Assembly: GCA_013397865.1 (NCBI GenBank)
Contig: VZTI01001686.1
Location: 1,543,690-1,607,689, forward strand
DNA length: 64,000 nucleotides
Source of the DNA: Struthidea cinerea
Lineage: Eukaryota; Chordata; Aves; Passeriformes; Corcoracidae
Direction: 5' to 3'
Shown here in pieces: positions 39,131 to 51,731 of the stretch. Numbering within the stretch: the first letter of the stretch is position 1; every line of letters begins with the position of its first letter. The translations under genes were made by a program, and so were the position numbers. Below the pieces are notes generated by a model, which was not told the origin of the DNA, made no database searches, and was given only the letters and a program-made list of their open reading frames with translations.

Positions 39131-42100
39131 GCTGATGGACGGATCTCAACCGCTTCACAGAAATGCAAGGGAAGAGTTATTCTGCAGAACAGATGGAAGC
39201 TGAATATATCAGAGGTAAATAGTAAAAAAATGAACAAGTTTAGGTTTTCCATGAGGAAAGCATATATAATCCTCTTAGAATATTATTTCCCTTTTTTCTT
39301 ATATACAAACTATGCATATGTTTATAAAATATATAAACAGTGGATAAATACACATGCAAATGTGTATATATGCATTTGTATGTATATACAAGCATGTGTG
39401 CATATATACACACTAAAGTATAAGTAAATAATACATAGAAAGAAACCACACTTTGACTCCAGGTCATCACAACAACTGTTACACACACTGTTGGTCCTGT
39501 TCGATTATAAAGTCTGTCCTATTGTATTATTAATACAGAAGGTCAGGAGGTAAGCTCTGACATCAGTACAAACATTTAATTCCTGCCCTGGAAGATCTTC
39601 CCATCTAAATACCTCCTTTAGCTGCAGATGAGGAATACTCTTTTTTTGTGCACTTTGTTGTTTGGCTGTGCTGCACGATGCATTTACAAAACACTTGGTG
39701 GGACAGGCTGCTCGGAAAGCTGTAGCACTGTGACCTCAGAAACACCAGGGATGTGCTTGACCTGCACCCACAAAGTATCACAGCTGAGCCCTGCGGAAGG
39801 CAGCGAAGGACGTGGGAGTTGAGGAGTTCTGGAGACAGCATGGCTGTGGTCAGCCCAAACACAAACAAACAAACCAAAAACCCGGGGTGACCAAAACATG
39901 TGTTTTGAATGTGAGAATGCCCAGTGTGAGAGATGTCCTTCTGGTTAAAATAAAGCAGGAAACAGCTTGCTCACATATATTCTGTCCACTAATAATAGCC
40001 GCAAATTCATGAAGGTAATTACTGATCTCAGACTTTGAATGCTTCATTCAGGCAAAATGCCTGAAGACACCAGAGAGTGGTTTTTTGTGCATATTCTTAA
40101 GGTCCTTGAACCCTGCTTCTGACCTGAAAAGGATTTGAGGAGTAACAATGTTTCCTTTATTGTGTTTTTAGAGATGGGCAGGAAGTCCTGAAATAAAAAC
40201 CATGACTTGACTCTGAAAGTCATCATTCACCTTACACTTACTCACTCCCTTCCTTCTAAAGAGCCTGCATTGCTTGTTTTGGTTTTTCCTTATCATATAC
40301 ATTCTGCCTGCAGAAATTTGTAGTACAAAAGAACACCGAAAAGCAGGACCTGGTCTGTGGGTGCGGATGACCTGGCTGTATGTGCTTCCGTCTGGGCTGG
40401 TGGTTCTCTCTCCAGGTTCTGTGCTGGCAAGTGTTAGGTCTCCTATGCAACAAGTCAATAACACTGTGATAAACCAAATCTCTTACTCTTCCATATACTG
40501 ATTGTTTCAGTATTTTAGTAAAAAAAAAAAAAAAAAAAAAGCCTGAATTATACAACCCCATGGGAGAGGTCTTTCTTGGCCTTCAGCCTAAACCTGGATT
40601 CCACCACCCGTAACTTGTATAAAAGTGTCTGGGGTGAAATCAGTGGTGGTGGCGATGTAATTTACACTTAGCATGTGGTGTTTATAAAATAAATACAAGT
40701 GGCAGCTGGTATAACTCATGAAAACTCGGTGTTTGGAAGGGGCCTAAGCCAAAGACCATCAGTCCATATAAAAGTTCCTGTTGGTTTTAGAGTGATCATT
40801 TAGCTGTGCTATGTGGATATTGCATGTGGCCCAGGTTAGTACTTTTATGAGGCACCAAAGCTGCAACATTGAGCCTTTCTGTCATTTACTATCCTGCTGT
40901 GTTCAATTTAATTATAGACAGGCAATTAACAGCATGGGTGAGAGAAAAAGTGAATGTTTTACTGGACTTACCCTGAAATCCAGCAACAGTAGGAAAAGGG
41001 AGTTTGCTGTTATACATACAATAACCAACCAGGTTTAAGCTTTCTAAAGACTGAACTGACTGGGCAAATCACAGAAGTTCACATGTACAACCTGCCCCAC
41101 AGCCTGTGCAAAGATGAGAGACTGATGGGCTTCAGGCATCAGGTGGAGGCTGGAGGTTGGGACAGGGGCCCTCATCAGTCGTTTTTGTCTCTCATTAGCC
41201 CCAGTATGTGTATAGCAACACTGTCAGGAGCTTGAATTTTTGTGCATCATGAGAAGCTATATGGGCATCTGCATTGTCTGTTAATTCTGGAAAAGTTTGC
41301 TTGTGAACAGAGCAAGGTGAGGGTCACACTGGGAAATTGTCCATAGGCACATCTAACACATCAACATCTAATAATTGTTGACTTTGTTGCTTTTTTTTTT
41401 TTTCCCTTGCAGTTCTTTTGACAGCAGCTTCACCAACTGGCTTGCCAGAAAGCACTGGGTATTTGAATGGCACTTCTATTCAACATCTTTTTAACATCAA
41501 GACATTTTTAGGGACGTCTGTCTCATGTATGCTGGCTGTAGCCTTCGGGCTCCTCTGTGAGAAGAAGGTCCCAAATTCCATTTGGGGTGAGAATTAGCAG
41601 ACAATGCTAAAGTTATCAGGCTGTGGGTATGGCTTTGCGACATCTGTCTTGGTGGCAGCACTGGCTTAAAAAAATACCCTGCACTAGGAGCTCTTTTCAC
41701 CTGTGCTGTTCCCCATCCCTTTTGCATTAGCACAACTATTCATGCCACGCAGTGAAGGGAAGGATTTGTTTGCTGTGTGTTTTAAGTACTGGCTTGGTTC
41801 CCTAGTATGATTCCCTGAGTGATGCTCGGCAAGCAGTTATCTGTACAACTGCAGTCAGTTGTGTTTCTGAAAGGCCACCTGCCGTGCAGCCAAGGCCTGC
41901 TGGCTGCTTTCCATCTCCTGTAACTGCTTTTACCTGTGCGAAGTCTGTATAAAAACAGAGCCAGTGCCAAGTGGCTTCACACAACAGGGAAGTAATCTTA
42001 CAGCCGCCTGCGGAAGTGCCATAAGTGGCTGTGCAAGGCACGGACTGATGGGGTTTGTGTTTCCAGCTTGGGAGCACGGCAGCCACCAGTGCCAGCTGAG

Positions 42101-43772
42101 GGCGACCGCAGGAACCCGGTGCTGCTCTGCGGGTGGCAGGTGGCAGGTTGGGTTGGAGCTGCCTATTGTTCGTGCAGCAGTGTTACACTTTGTTTCCTGG
42201 TGGGGAAAAATAGACGTTACAGTCTTTTTGAAGGATAATGTTTTTATACCGCCTTCTTATGTACAAAGGAGGAGAATCCCTATCACCCTGCTGTTGTCCT
42301 TGGCCTTGTGAGGGGGATAGAGGAGGCTTGCCTGGCCCTCCTCTGCAGGTCAGAGCAGATCTTAAAATTTACTATGTTGCAATACAGCCCAACTTGGTAA
42401 CTGCAGGCCAGATTTTGGGTTTTTTCGTTTGTTTTGGAAAGTTACATAATTTCCTTCATTCATCATTTAGAGGAGAATCCTGCTGCACTTTATTGTCTAT
42501 CTGGAACCATATCTTGAATAGAGATGGTAAAATTGGTCTCTGCTAATAGGATATAGATTGTTTGTTGGCTGTTTTGCTGTTTTATTTCTGATACTTTTTG
42601 GGTTTAGAAAGTATACATCCTTGAGGTTTGTTCTCCCCTCTTCACCACCCTGACCAAACATACCTTCCTCCCCACCAAGCATTCACATTTTCTGTTGCTC
42701 TGTGGGTTTATACCTTTTTATTTATTTGCACAGAGGTGCAGCACCCTAGGGGATGACTCAGATGTTCAAAAATAGGAGTGCATGGCTAGTCAGAGCTGGC
42801 CACAAACCTTCTAGACAGTGCTTCCCAAGGGCTAGCTCTCCCTTTTGGTTTCTTTTGTTTTCTTTGCTTTCAGACATTTGTCTCCAGGAGCTCAGAGACT
42901 GCAGCTGTGATTTCTTTTTTTCCTTTGTGCTGGGTTGGTAACAGTGATTTGTGAGCCAAAGAGTTGAATCATATTTCCATGAATAAAGTCATCACAGTAT
43001 CAACGTGATGCCTTTTCAAAACATAGGAATTGAGAGCTAGTTTAATTTAATTTAGTTGGAACCCTCCACCATTTTTATTAAACATAAACACACGTAAGTT
43101 GCTAAAAGCCTCCGAGAGATTTATTAAGGCTCCTAATTTAAGTCTTGTCGAAAAGTCTTCCAAGATTATACAATGAATATATTTTTCATTCCACTAAGTG
43201 TTTGGATTTTTTTCCCCCATTTAAATGTAATTTGAAGTGCTGCCTGGGAACACAGTGTAATAATTTAAATCATCACACGTCTTCTGTTAGAAGTAGGGCT
43301 GTTCTGGCTGCCGTGGTTGTTAACCTGGGAACAGATGACTGAAATGATGGGCTCTAGTCTGATGTGTCACCACACTAGGGCAGACATTAACATGCAATTC
43401 TTCAAAGGCAATTCATGGACAACAATCATAACACTCTTTGGAAAAGAGACATTTAAGACTCTGAGTCAAGAACCTGACAGTCTTTAGTAGCTTCCTCCTT
43501 TATGTCAACGGGACTTTGCATGTTTAAAAGATGTGTTCAGCATTTTCCATGTTTAAATCTGTTGAAACCAATCTAGCTTTGCTGCTGCATGCCAGCTAAG
43601 GCTCTGTCCTCCTCTGCCTTTAACTGATTTATGAATAATTTACCAAAGAGTGCTCTCAATTATACAACATCACTTTTAGCGCTCTCCCGGGTCGTGGCCT
43701 GAGCCAGCTGCAGTTGGACACCATTGGCATCCACCTCCCGCTCTTCACCAGGTTTTGGAATTCAGCTGATAA
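39131..43772. other. intergenic, no gene seen
   Basis: It contains a TA/TATG-rich stretch near 39300-39425, a 21-A run at 40520-40540 and a GC-richer patch near 41980-42160. Frames such as 39240-39488 and 42238-42546 are low-complexity or unlike known proteins. No transposon is clear by eye. Confidence 0.55.
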
Positions 43773-43786
43773 GTCAGTGACGGGCA

Positions 43787-44078
43787 GAGATGTGGGGCTC
43801 TGTGAGGGCCACCCCATCACTGCCCTCGATGCCCCAGGGGTGTCTGGTGAGTCACTGGCAGAGATGTGGGGCTCTGTGAGGGCCACCCCATCACTGCCCT
43901 CGATGCCCCAGGGGTGTCTGGTGAGTCACTGGCAGAGATGTGGGGCTCTGTGAGGGCCACCCCATCACTGCCCTCGATGCCCCAGGGGTGTCTGGTGAGT
44001 CACTGGCAGAGATGTGGGGCTCTGTGAGGGCCACCCCATCACTGCCCTCGATGCCCCAGGGGTGTCTGGTGAGTCACT
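43787..44078. repeat. 74-bp minisatellite, 3.95 identical copies
   Basis: The unit starts GAGATGTGGGGCTCTGTGAG and ends GTGAGTCACTGGCA. Copies begin at 43787, 43861, 43935 and 44009, exactly 74 bases apart. I saw no differences between them; the fourth stops four bases short. A degenerate partial unit precedes the first copy near 43773. The unit is much richer in GC than its AT-rich surroundings. The period is not a multiple of three, so the frames crossing it (43714-43953 plus, 43656-43886 and 43965-44153 minus) are not coding. Confidence 0.97.
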
Positions 44079-44181
44079 GATGAGCCCATTGCATTTGGAA
44101 GGGAAACAGAGATGCTGCACCAACAATCTTTCAGCGTTCCTGCTGCCTGTCACTTCGGAATGGGGAAAAAGCCACCCACTC

Positions 44182-44240
44182 TAATTAAAAGAAAGTTGTT
44201 TAATTAAACAACCGTAAAGTTCTTTAATTAAAAGAAAGTT
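44182..44240. repeat. AT-rich palindrome with flanking 16-bp direct repeat
   Basis: GTTGTTTAATTAAACAAC at 44195-44212 is a perfect 18-bp palindrome. TAATTAAAAGAAAGTT occurs at 44182-44197 and again at 44225-44240. It lies about 100 bases right of the minisatellite. Confidence 0.85.
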
Positions 44241-46301
44241 CACAAGTTGTTTAATACATGAATACAGAAGACCTTTTCCCATTGCTTTCTGGGTTATATA
44301 AGGAGGGAGAAAAATGCGGGATTTTTACACCTGGACTTCATCCTTAAATTAATGATGCTGTCCCAGGAAAAAAGAGATTATGGGGATTGCCCAATGCGCA
44401 CAGGGAGTCCTTGCTTTATTTTTTGAGTTTTGAAAAAGTAAATTGTTTGTGACACTTTTTTAGTCTGGCTCTTCTCTGCTCATGTGTGTCTAAGAGATAA
44501 TGCTGGTAAACTCTCTCTTGTGAACAGTTTACTGAAATTAATGAGATTAGTTTCCAGGAAAAGAAATTGCAACCACTTTATGTCTTCTGGATGGTATTTA
44601 TTGTCATGTTGACATACAAAAGACTGTTTGGTTTTTTAAAGTAAGGATAAAAAAAAAAGAATCCCATGTGTTAATTTCCTCAAGAAATATAATTCAAATG
44701 AACAGTCACTTGTGAACTACCCGTAACTTACAAGTAAATCAAAAAGCACCAAAAGGAAGATGTGGGATCTCCTTCTCCTTTAGCCTTTTAAGATCAGTCA
44801 TTTAAATAAATCTGAGATGTGCTAGTTAAAAAAATGCTACTCATGGGAGAAATCAGCAATTGTGGTAAGAAGAGAAAATGTTTTTCTATGCAGCATGCAG
44901 TTGTAGTATAATTAGAAAGAAGCACTAGCTTGCAGTCGAGAACCATCCTGGGGGAAGCAGGCTGTGTGGAAGTCCCCTTCACAGAGAGAGCTGTTGGTGA
45001 GCAGGAGAGACAAATGTCAGCCTAAGTGAGACCTCCCTTCTTTACAAAGACCAGGATGACAAAATCCCACTCCCCTGGTACCTTCTGGTGCTGAGTAGGC
45101 TCAAGAGATGTACCTACTCCAGGTACAGTCACAGGCAGAGCAGTAACTCAGCAAGCATTAGGCTGTCGAAGGCACTTAAGGTATTCCTTCATCAAGGAGC
45201 CCTGCTGGATGTGTTGGAAGGGTCCAATTTCAGTGTTGATACCACTGGTGGGACACGTAGCACGTAGAGCTGGCTGGAGCAAGCAGCTGGGGCTGCCCAA
45301 GGAAAGCTCGCCCAGCTTTTACCGAGGCATGCAGTACCTCTCGAGTTCCCTGCTGCTGGCAACAATGTCACTGGGAAGGTACCACATGTGAGTAAAAATC
45401 CATGCACAGAAGTGTCTTAACCTTTGTGAGTTGGGAAGTATCAGACACAAAGTTACTTGTGTAACTTTACTGGTGAGCTTTCTTAAGGGCTTTGACACAT
45501 GACCTCTTTAATTTTTTCCTTTATTTTCTCTCCATTATGCTCACTGCCCCCTGTCCTTGTACCCATAAAACTTGTGAACGCTACGAGAAGTTAAAAGGGC
45601 TTGCAGATGTTCAGAGATGACTCTGATGTTTGTTTTTTATTTTTTTCTGAGAACTTGCAGTTTGTTACTATTTAAAATACTCAAGTGTTTTTTACACTCA
45701 TTGACTTCAGCTGGTACCGAATGCTCAGCATGTCTACAAATTACCCCTGAGGTGTCAGGTAGCACATCCAGAGGATGCAAGTTTTATAAGCTTTTGAGCA
45801 CTATTGATTAATTCATTAGATGTATCAGCATCACTCCAGTAACCCCCACAAAGGCTGAGTCTATTTTGCTAAGACAGAGTTCAAGCATAATTTTATTTCC
45901 TCCTTCTAAATCCTTCCCTCTGTTTTGCATACTGTGGCCTCCCTTAAAAATGTAACATTTGTCTGATGCAGGATGTTGTTTTAATAGAACAAAATGGGTG
46001 TTTTGGAAAGAAAATTATATTGTGTGTGTGAAAATAGATTGTATAAATGTTTAAAGGAAGACTGTCCATTAATGCTGTTTTTACAATACTATAATTATTT
46101 TCCTCCCTCTTTTTCCTCCTTCTTTTTTTCCTTACTGGAACTGGCTCACAGTGCAGATCTCTGCTATTTGAGCTCCTAGTGCTGCTTAGAGCAATGGAGT
46201 TGCTCCCTGGGGCATGTGTGGGCTCCACACCCTTACAGGGAGGGAGACAAGGCATGTATGTTCCACGTGGGTTTCTCAGACATTTACAGACTGAGGCAGC
46301 A
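44241..46301. other. intergenic, no gene seen
   Basis: AT-rich DNA with a mixed-composition patch near 45190-45390. The opposed frames there show no domain that I recognise. Confidence 0.55.
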
Positions 46302-46704
46302 TGTTGAGCCTTCAGGCTGCAGGACTGTGTTGGGATGCACTGTGTGCTGGAAGAGAGATAGGCCCTGAGGACCAGAGAAAAAGCCTCTTTCCTGGGCCTG
46401 GAGGTGACCCTGGGAGTGCATCCAGGTCACTGGGGATGGACTGAGAGAGGATTGTGTGTTTATGGACAGACTGGGCCTGTGAGAAGTGTTAATTGTAGTT
46501 TGTGGCCTTATAGGGGATTGTTTGCCTATTACCATACTAGGTAAAATCTGTGTAATACCCCAGGTGATTGGGGGACACTGTGGTGAACATCTTTCCTGTT
46601 TATATGATGTTATATCCTGTTGGGTGCTGGTATTTAGGGAATTCTGACTGCGCAATAAGCAGCTTTGCATTCTCCATCGGATAAGCAAGGTCCTTGCCCA
46701 TGCA
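46302..46704 (+). mobile_element. possible solo LTR of an endogenous retrovirus
   Basis: A block of about 400 bp with a composition unlike its flanks. It starts TGTTGAGCC and ends CCCATGCA (TG...CA). Near the 3' end it has CAATAAGCAGCTTTGCATTC, which resembles the poly(A)-signal and R/U5 region of avian LTRs. I found no clear target-site duplication and no internal retroviral genes. The call could easily be wrong. Confidence 0.3.
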
Positions 46705-49700
46705 TCATTACTGCAGACTGTACTCTTATTCTCTAGTGAATCCCATTTTTTAACTGCAGTAGTTCACTCCTGTGAGTGCACTGTTCCAGGATGGGAAGTG
46801 GCAAATCTGCCTGTTCTTGGGCGGTTTGGTGCTAGTTCAGCAGCTCACTGTCACATGATACCCGTGGTACCCAAACAACGCTACAGGGCTGAGGGTTTTG
46901 TCAAGGCAAACATGTCTGAACTCACATCATAGAGATGCAAGGCACTGCAATAACCCCATAATATACCTGCCAGCTTTGAGAGGAAATTATGTTTATGGTG
47001 GTTTTTTCTTCTCTTTTTTTACCCCTGTTACCCAAATTTTGTCTCTTCCACCTGTTACAGGTACAGTTACATTACAGCTGGTGCAGGAGCAGGCATAGCT
47101 TTGGTATTTTGTGCTGTCATTGGCAGACTCTTGTTCTTCTTAGAAGAACTGGGACATCAGGCTGGCCTGGCAAACCTGCTGCTGCTGCTTGGTGGCCTGC
47201 ATTTTCACCATGCATTTACTGTTCTCTTCTTTCTATGGGTTTGTTTACAGGGGTCATTTGGGATTTTTTGAAGCAGAGAAAAGAATTCTGCTATGGGTAT
47301 GTACTGTGCAGGTGTGTGAGGGAATAGATGCAGGGGTTCAGGCTTGTCTCAGTGTTTTTTCTGGGGGAGTATCAGGGAAGGGGGACTGAGAAGGGGGAAA
47401 GCTGGGATATGGACAGTTATCAGATCAGAGGGTATGGAAACCTTTGGACTTTACATCTGGAAATCACTTAAATACAACACAGATTGTTTTGTTCTAAATT
47501 ATAGCAAACAGAAAAAGCATCTACTGTTTGCTTATTATTCATAAGGTAATTTTCTGTGTTGGTGCTGGATAGAAGAAGATACTTTAAAGTAAAGGAAAAA
47601 GCAGAGAACCCTTAAATAGGCTGTCCTCTCCTTCTGTAGCTGGCTCGAGCTCTCTGTTGTTGCTGCCAGCATTGCTGTACTGTGCCCCTGTTCCTTGGTG
47701 CTTACAGATTAAACATTTGAAAAGATGCAGTCACTGTTTGCTCCTAGTTGCAAAACGGAGGTGACCTTCAGCCTCAGCTGCCTTTGCTTTATTCCTTCCG
47801 GCATGACACACCTTTTTACCTTATGTCCACCTAAAAGTAGTTGCTTTTATTTTCATGTCTTTCATTCATTTTTGTTGCTCTTGATGATGATTATTCAATA
47901 GCGATGTGCAAGTATCAGGATCTTCACTTCTTCTGGCCTAAATACCCTTCCTTGTATTGACTTGGACATCAAGTAGAGAGCTAGAAATAAACTCCTGGCA
48001 TTCTGAATCCCAATCCACTTTTTGATACTTTTTACTACAAGTAAATTTTTCCTAAAGTAATAGCCTGATCGCTTTCATTCATCTCTGAATGTCTTCTGGC
48101 TTGTATCACTCTAGCAATGCAGAAACAAAAGATTGTGGCATTTTCCACATGTAGCTATACCTTGGCTGGGAAAATGGGCAAAGTTTATTGTGTGCATGCT
48201 CCCTGATACATTTGCTTTACCACAAGTTTAGCTGGGGAAGGCAGAGAAGACACTGGGTTTCCATCCAAATCCTTTTTGTTGGCCAACTCATAGTACAGGT
48301 CCCTAAACAGCTGCAGTTACACACCAAGAAGATAAAAGTTTGTGGCAGAAAGGTGAGACTCCATGGGCAGGGAAGAGGTCAAGCCTTCTGAAGCTAGATT
48401 CATTGCTGAAACCAAAGCATTGTGTAATGAACAGCTGCATGCACAGGGGAAAGGGGATTAACTTCAGTTGTTATTTTACAATAAACTTTGCTCTTTTAGC
48501 ACTCAGTTGAGGATGTTTTCTAAAAAGAGCAGTGGATTCTGTCTCCTTCTATCTTCTCTTAGTGTTACTAGAGGGAAAAGCTAGTTAAAATTATTAACAA
48601 CATGACTTCGGGCAGGGTTCAATAAGTTTTTGGCTCTCAATGTGGTACAGATAAGCAGAAACATTTTCATTTCACTGAACATAAGGCTCAGGGGAAATTT
48701 TATTCCTTGTATATTTTGTGGCATTAACAAAACACAGTTTACAGTGGATAAACTGAGTTGAAACCTCGTGAGTTATGTTTCTCAAGAACTGATTTGGTTT
48801 TTTTTAGTTTCATTCTACCTAGCATAATGTAACCAGGGGAATTTATTGTACTCCAGAGCATGAGATTTTCAGGAAACTTCACTTTATTTTTACATAGACC
48901 ATAGGATTAATTCTAAAGGTGAAACTTGCTCTGTAGGTACCATTTTTTTTCTTGATGACTGGCCAAAGCTTGTGGTTTATATTACAACAAAAACAAAGAG
49001 TATACTATGCCACCTTTCATTTCCAGCCTGTGGAGTACTCTCTTGACTTTACCTTCACTGCCACACACATGCAGTATAATGTGCATATTTTACTTGAAAG
49101 CAAATATCTCAGTATATCTTTTCCTTAGCAAAAATGGAGGTAGGGAGAAAAAACAGTAAAATCACGTATGTCTAATTTTAGTTTTAGTGCAGGATTGGAA
49201 TTAAGTAGAATATAATGCAAGATATTTGGATCCTGAAGTAAATAAACCAGATTTTTTTTTTTCTACTTCAAATTAAGCTCGTTCCCTCTGAATTCCAACA
49301 CCTTAAATATTAGATCTCTTTAAATCCTTTGGAAAAAAGATGGATATTGTTACAGCTATTGGTAAAAATAGCACTTTTTGTTTAGTACACAGAGTACCTA
49401 CATAGGTGATTGTTGTAATCCTGGTTCTAAGGCATGATGTACCCTGAGTCTGTCCCTACTCCCTGTGAGTGTACATGCAGGTGTTGAGCTTCTGGTGCCT
49501 AGGAACGGCTGCTGGGATTCTCCCTCTTCCAGACCCACTTTCTCTGTCTGCAGCACCCTGTGGACCAGCTCTTGAAGCCTGGATGGATTTTGTCCCTGGC
49601 ATTTCTCTTCCCAGGAAATACCACCCATGTTTAGTACAGCCTGGTGAATTTGTTAAACTCTAGGCTATTTGTAGCAAGAACAAGAATAAGATTAAGGGTC

Positions 49701-51343
49701 AAGAAGAAGACAAGGAAGGAGAAATAAGAATTTGAACAATAAGAGGACCTCAAGCTCCAGCAATTTAAGGCAGGCTGACAGCTGGCAGTTTGTCCAGTCC
49801 ACTAACCCCAAGATTATACCAGTTCAGGGTTTTTTACAGGCAACTCTTGACATGTGACCTTCCTGCATCTTGGCAGGTAGCTTTTTATGCATTTTATGAT
49901 CTCTTACTCTGTTCAGATCCTAATCATGACAAAACTCTAAACCTGGGCCAGGGAAATAATATCCTCACATCTTTTAATAGATTATCACTGACCTGTTGAC
50001 CCCGTTTTGTTGCCTGGAACATAAAATTAAAATGTGATGTTGCTTTCATCCTTGCTGCTTGTTGAGGAGTCAAGCAGAAAATTCAATTACTATTACAGCT
50101 GCCAGATTATGTTCTGTGCCTGTGATTTGTTGTTTTGCGAGTTGTTCTAGCTCAGCACGAATTTCCACAGTTTTACTTAAATAAATTTACTTATAAATTA
50201 TCTCAATGCACATGGATGCAGATTGACACTTAAGAAATGAACATTCAGCAAAGCTCTGATTCAGCAAAGTCTTTTGAAGTGCTCATTAAAGCCATTATAT
50301 TGTGTTATTTAGATGTAACCCAAAGTGCTGAGTGCCAGTGGTAAGTGCAGGACAACATAGTTTTCTGCTATGTGTGCAGACACCAGTGTCTACCTGCTTG
50401 GTTCCACTCCTGTGAGGAGTGCAAGAAGAGATCAGCTTTAAATGGATTAGCTGAGTTCTTTAAATCAAAAGGTCAGATTTATTTCCTCTATGGAAATTGC
50501 TTTGAGGTATCAGGTTTTGTGAGAAAGGATGCAATAATTCATGTCACTGGCAGGATGCTCAGAACATTTTTTACTCCTTTCTTTGACTCAGATTAAGAAC
50601 TTGCTGGACATGAACATCTTGGCCTTCATTCCAACGATCCTCCTCGGAGTGTTTAGAGGTCTTCTAGGAGGTTTCTTTTTTCCCTTAAATTTAAAGATTA
50701 ATCAATTACATATGCAGCTCTTTAATTCAATTCCAAAATCATCCCTTAGAAAAAACAAGCAACCTGTTGGAGACTGTGCTTATCTTTGTAAGTAAATAAT
50801 ATGGTTCTCTTAATTATATAAGATTTCCAGTGACTAATGAGGGCAGGTCACCAATTGCTGGATGGAAAAGTGAATCTGACCTGCTGGTACTTAATAATGT
50901 GCAACAGAGTAAAGCAAACATGGATTCCCAAAATGCAAATATGTATTTAATGTTGGTAGGTATATAAGACTAGAGAAGATGTTTTTTTATTTGTTTGGTT
51001 AGGTTTTTATGCTTGAAGTATTTTACCTCTACAGTTGCTCTCCCACTGCTGTTCTACTCTGATGATGTTTATCAGCTTAGTGACACGTAGCAGTTGTGTT
51101 GGTGTGCTTTTGCATTTATTTGCAATCTATGGAGAGCTCAAATGTCCTTACAAGACATGATGGATTTACATCTAGGCTTCGCAGTTTCCATTTGATATCA
51201 TATGTTTTTGGGGAGAGTCCTGCCATTGGAAAAGAAGGGGTATAGGCAAAATGTTCCTGTATTTTGAACATTTTAGTGCTTTTCAGTTTTATGCTTTGGT
51301 TGTTATGAAGAATATTATGACCTTAATAATCCTGTAAAGGCAA
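46705..51343. other. intergenic, no gene seen
   Basis: AT-rich. A hydrophobic open stretch without ATG crosses about 47041-47274 and is discussed as a weak finding. T-runs occur near 49251. Nothing else is recognised. Confidence 0.55.
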
Positions 51344-51731
51344 GCTGAGAGAGTTGGGGTTGTTCAGCCTGGAGCAGAGCAGGCTCTGGTGAGACCTTAG
51401 AGTGGCTTCCAGTACCTAAAGGGGGAGACAGAAAGGCTGGAGAGGGACTTTTGCCAAGAGCATGTAGTAACAGGACAGGAGGAATGGCTTCAAACTGAAA
51501 GAGGGCAGGTTTAGATTAGATATTAGAAAGAAGCTATTGACTATGAAGGTGGTGAGACACTGGACAAGGTTGCCCAGGGGAGCTGTGTACTCCACATCCC
51601 TGGAAGTGTTCAAGGCCAGGTTGGATGGGGCTTTGAGCAACCTGGTCTAGTGGAAGGTGCCCCTGCTCATGGCAGGAAGTTGGAAGTAGATGATCTTTCA
51701 GGTCCCTTTCAATGCAAACCATTCTATGATT
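51344..51731 (+). repeat. CR1 LINE, 5'-truncated 3' end
   Basis: Sense-oriented: GTTGTTCAGCCTGGAGCAG, TGGCTTCCAGTACCTAAAGG, GTGAGACACTGGACAAGGTT, CAAGGCCAGGTTGGATGGGG, GCAACCTGGTCTAGTGGAAG and a final ATTCTATGATT. It resembles the copy at 35131-35511 but ends with a single tail unit. The minus-strand frames at 51416-51640 and 51534-51722 are antisense to it. Confidence 0.97.

Noticed and set aside
38948..39427. A 159-codon plus-strand frame
   Set aside because: It covers the CR1 ORF2 relic out of the RT frame and then runs into TA-rich low-complexity DNA.
43321..43365. Possible C/D-box snoRNA motifs (ATGATG and CTGA) and similar pairs elsewhere
   Set aside because: The motifs are short and frequent in AT-rich DNA. 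I saw no terminal stem or guide context to support a call.
43787..44078. The tandem array as a CRISPR-like repeat-spacer array
   Set aside because: Units are contiguous and identical over their full 74 bases with no unique spacers, in a vertebrate genome.
43656..44153. Frames crossing the 74-bp minisatellite as a repeat protein
   Set aside because: The period is not a multiple of three, so successive units would be read in different frames.
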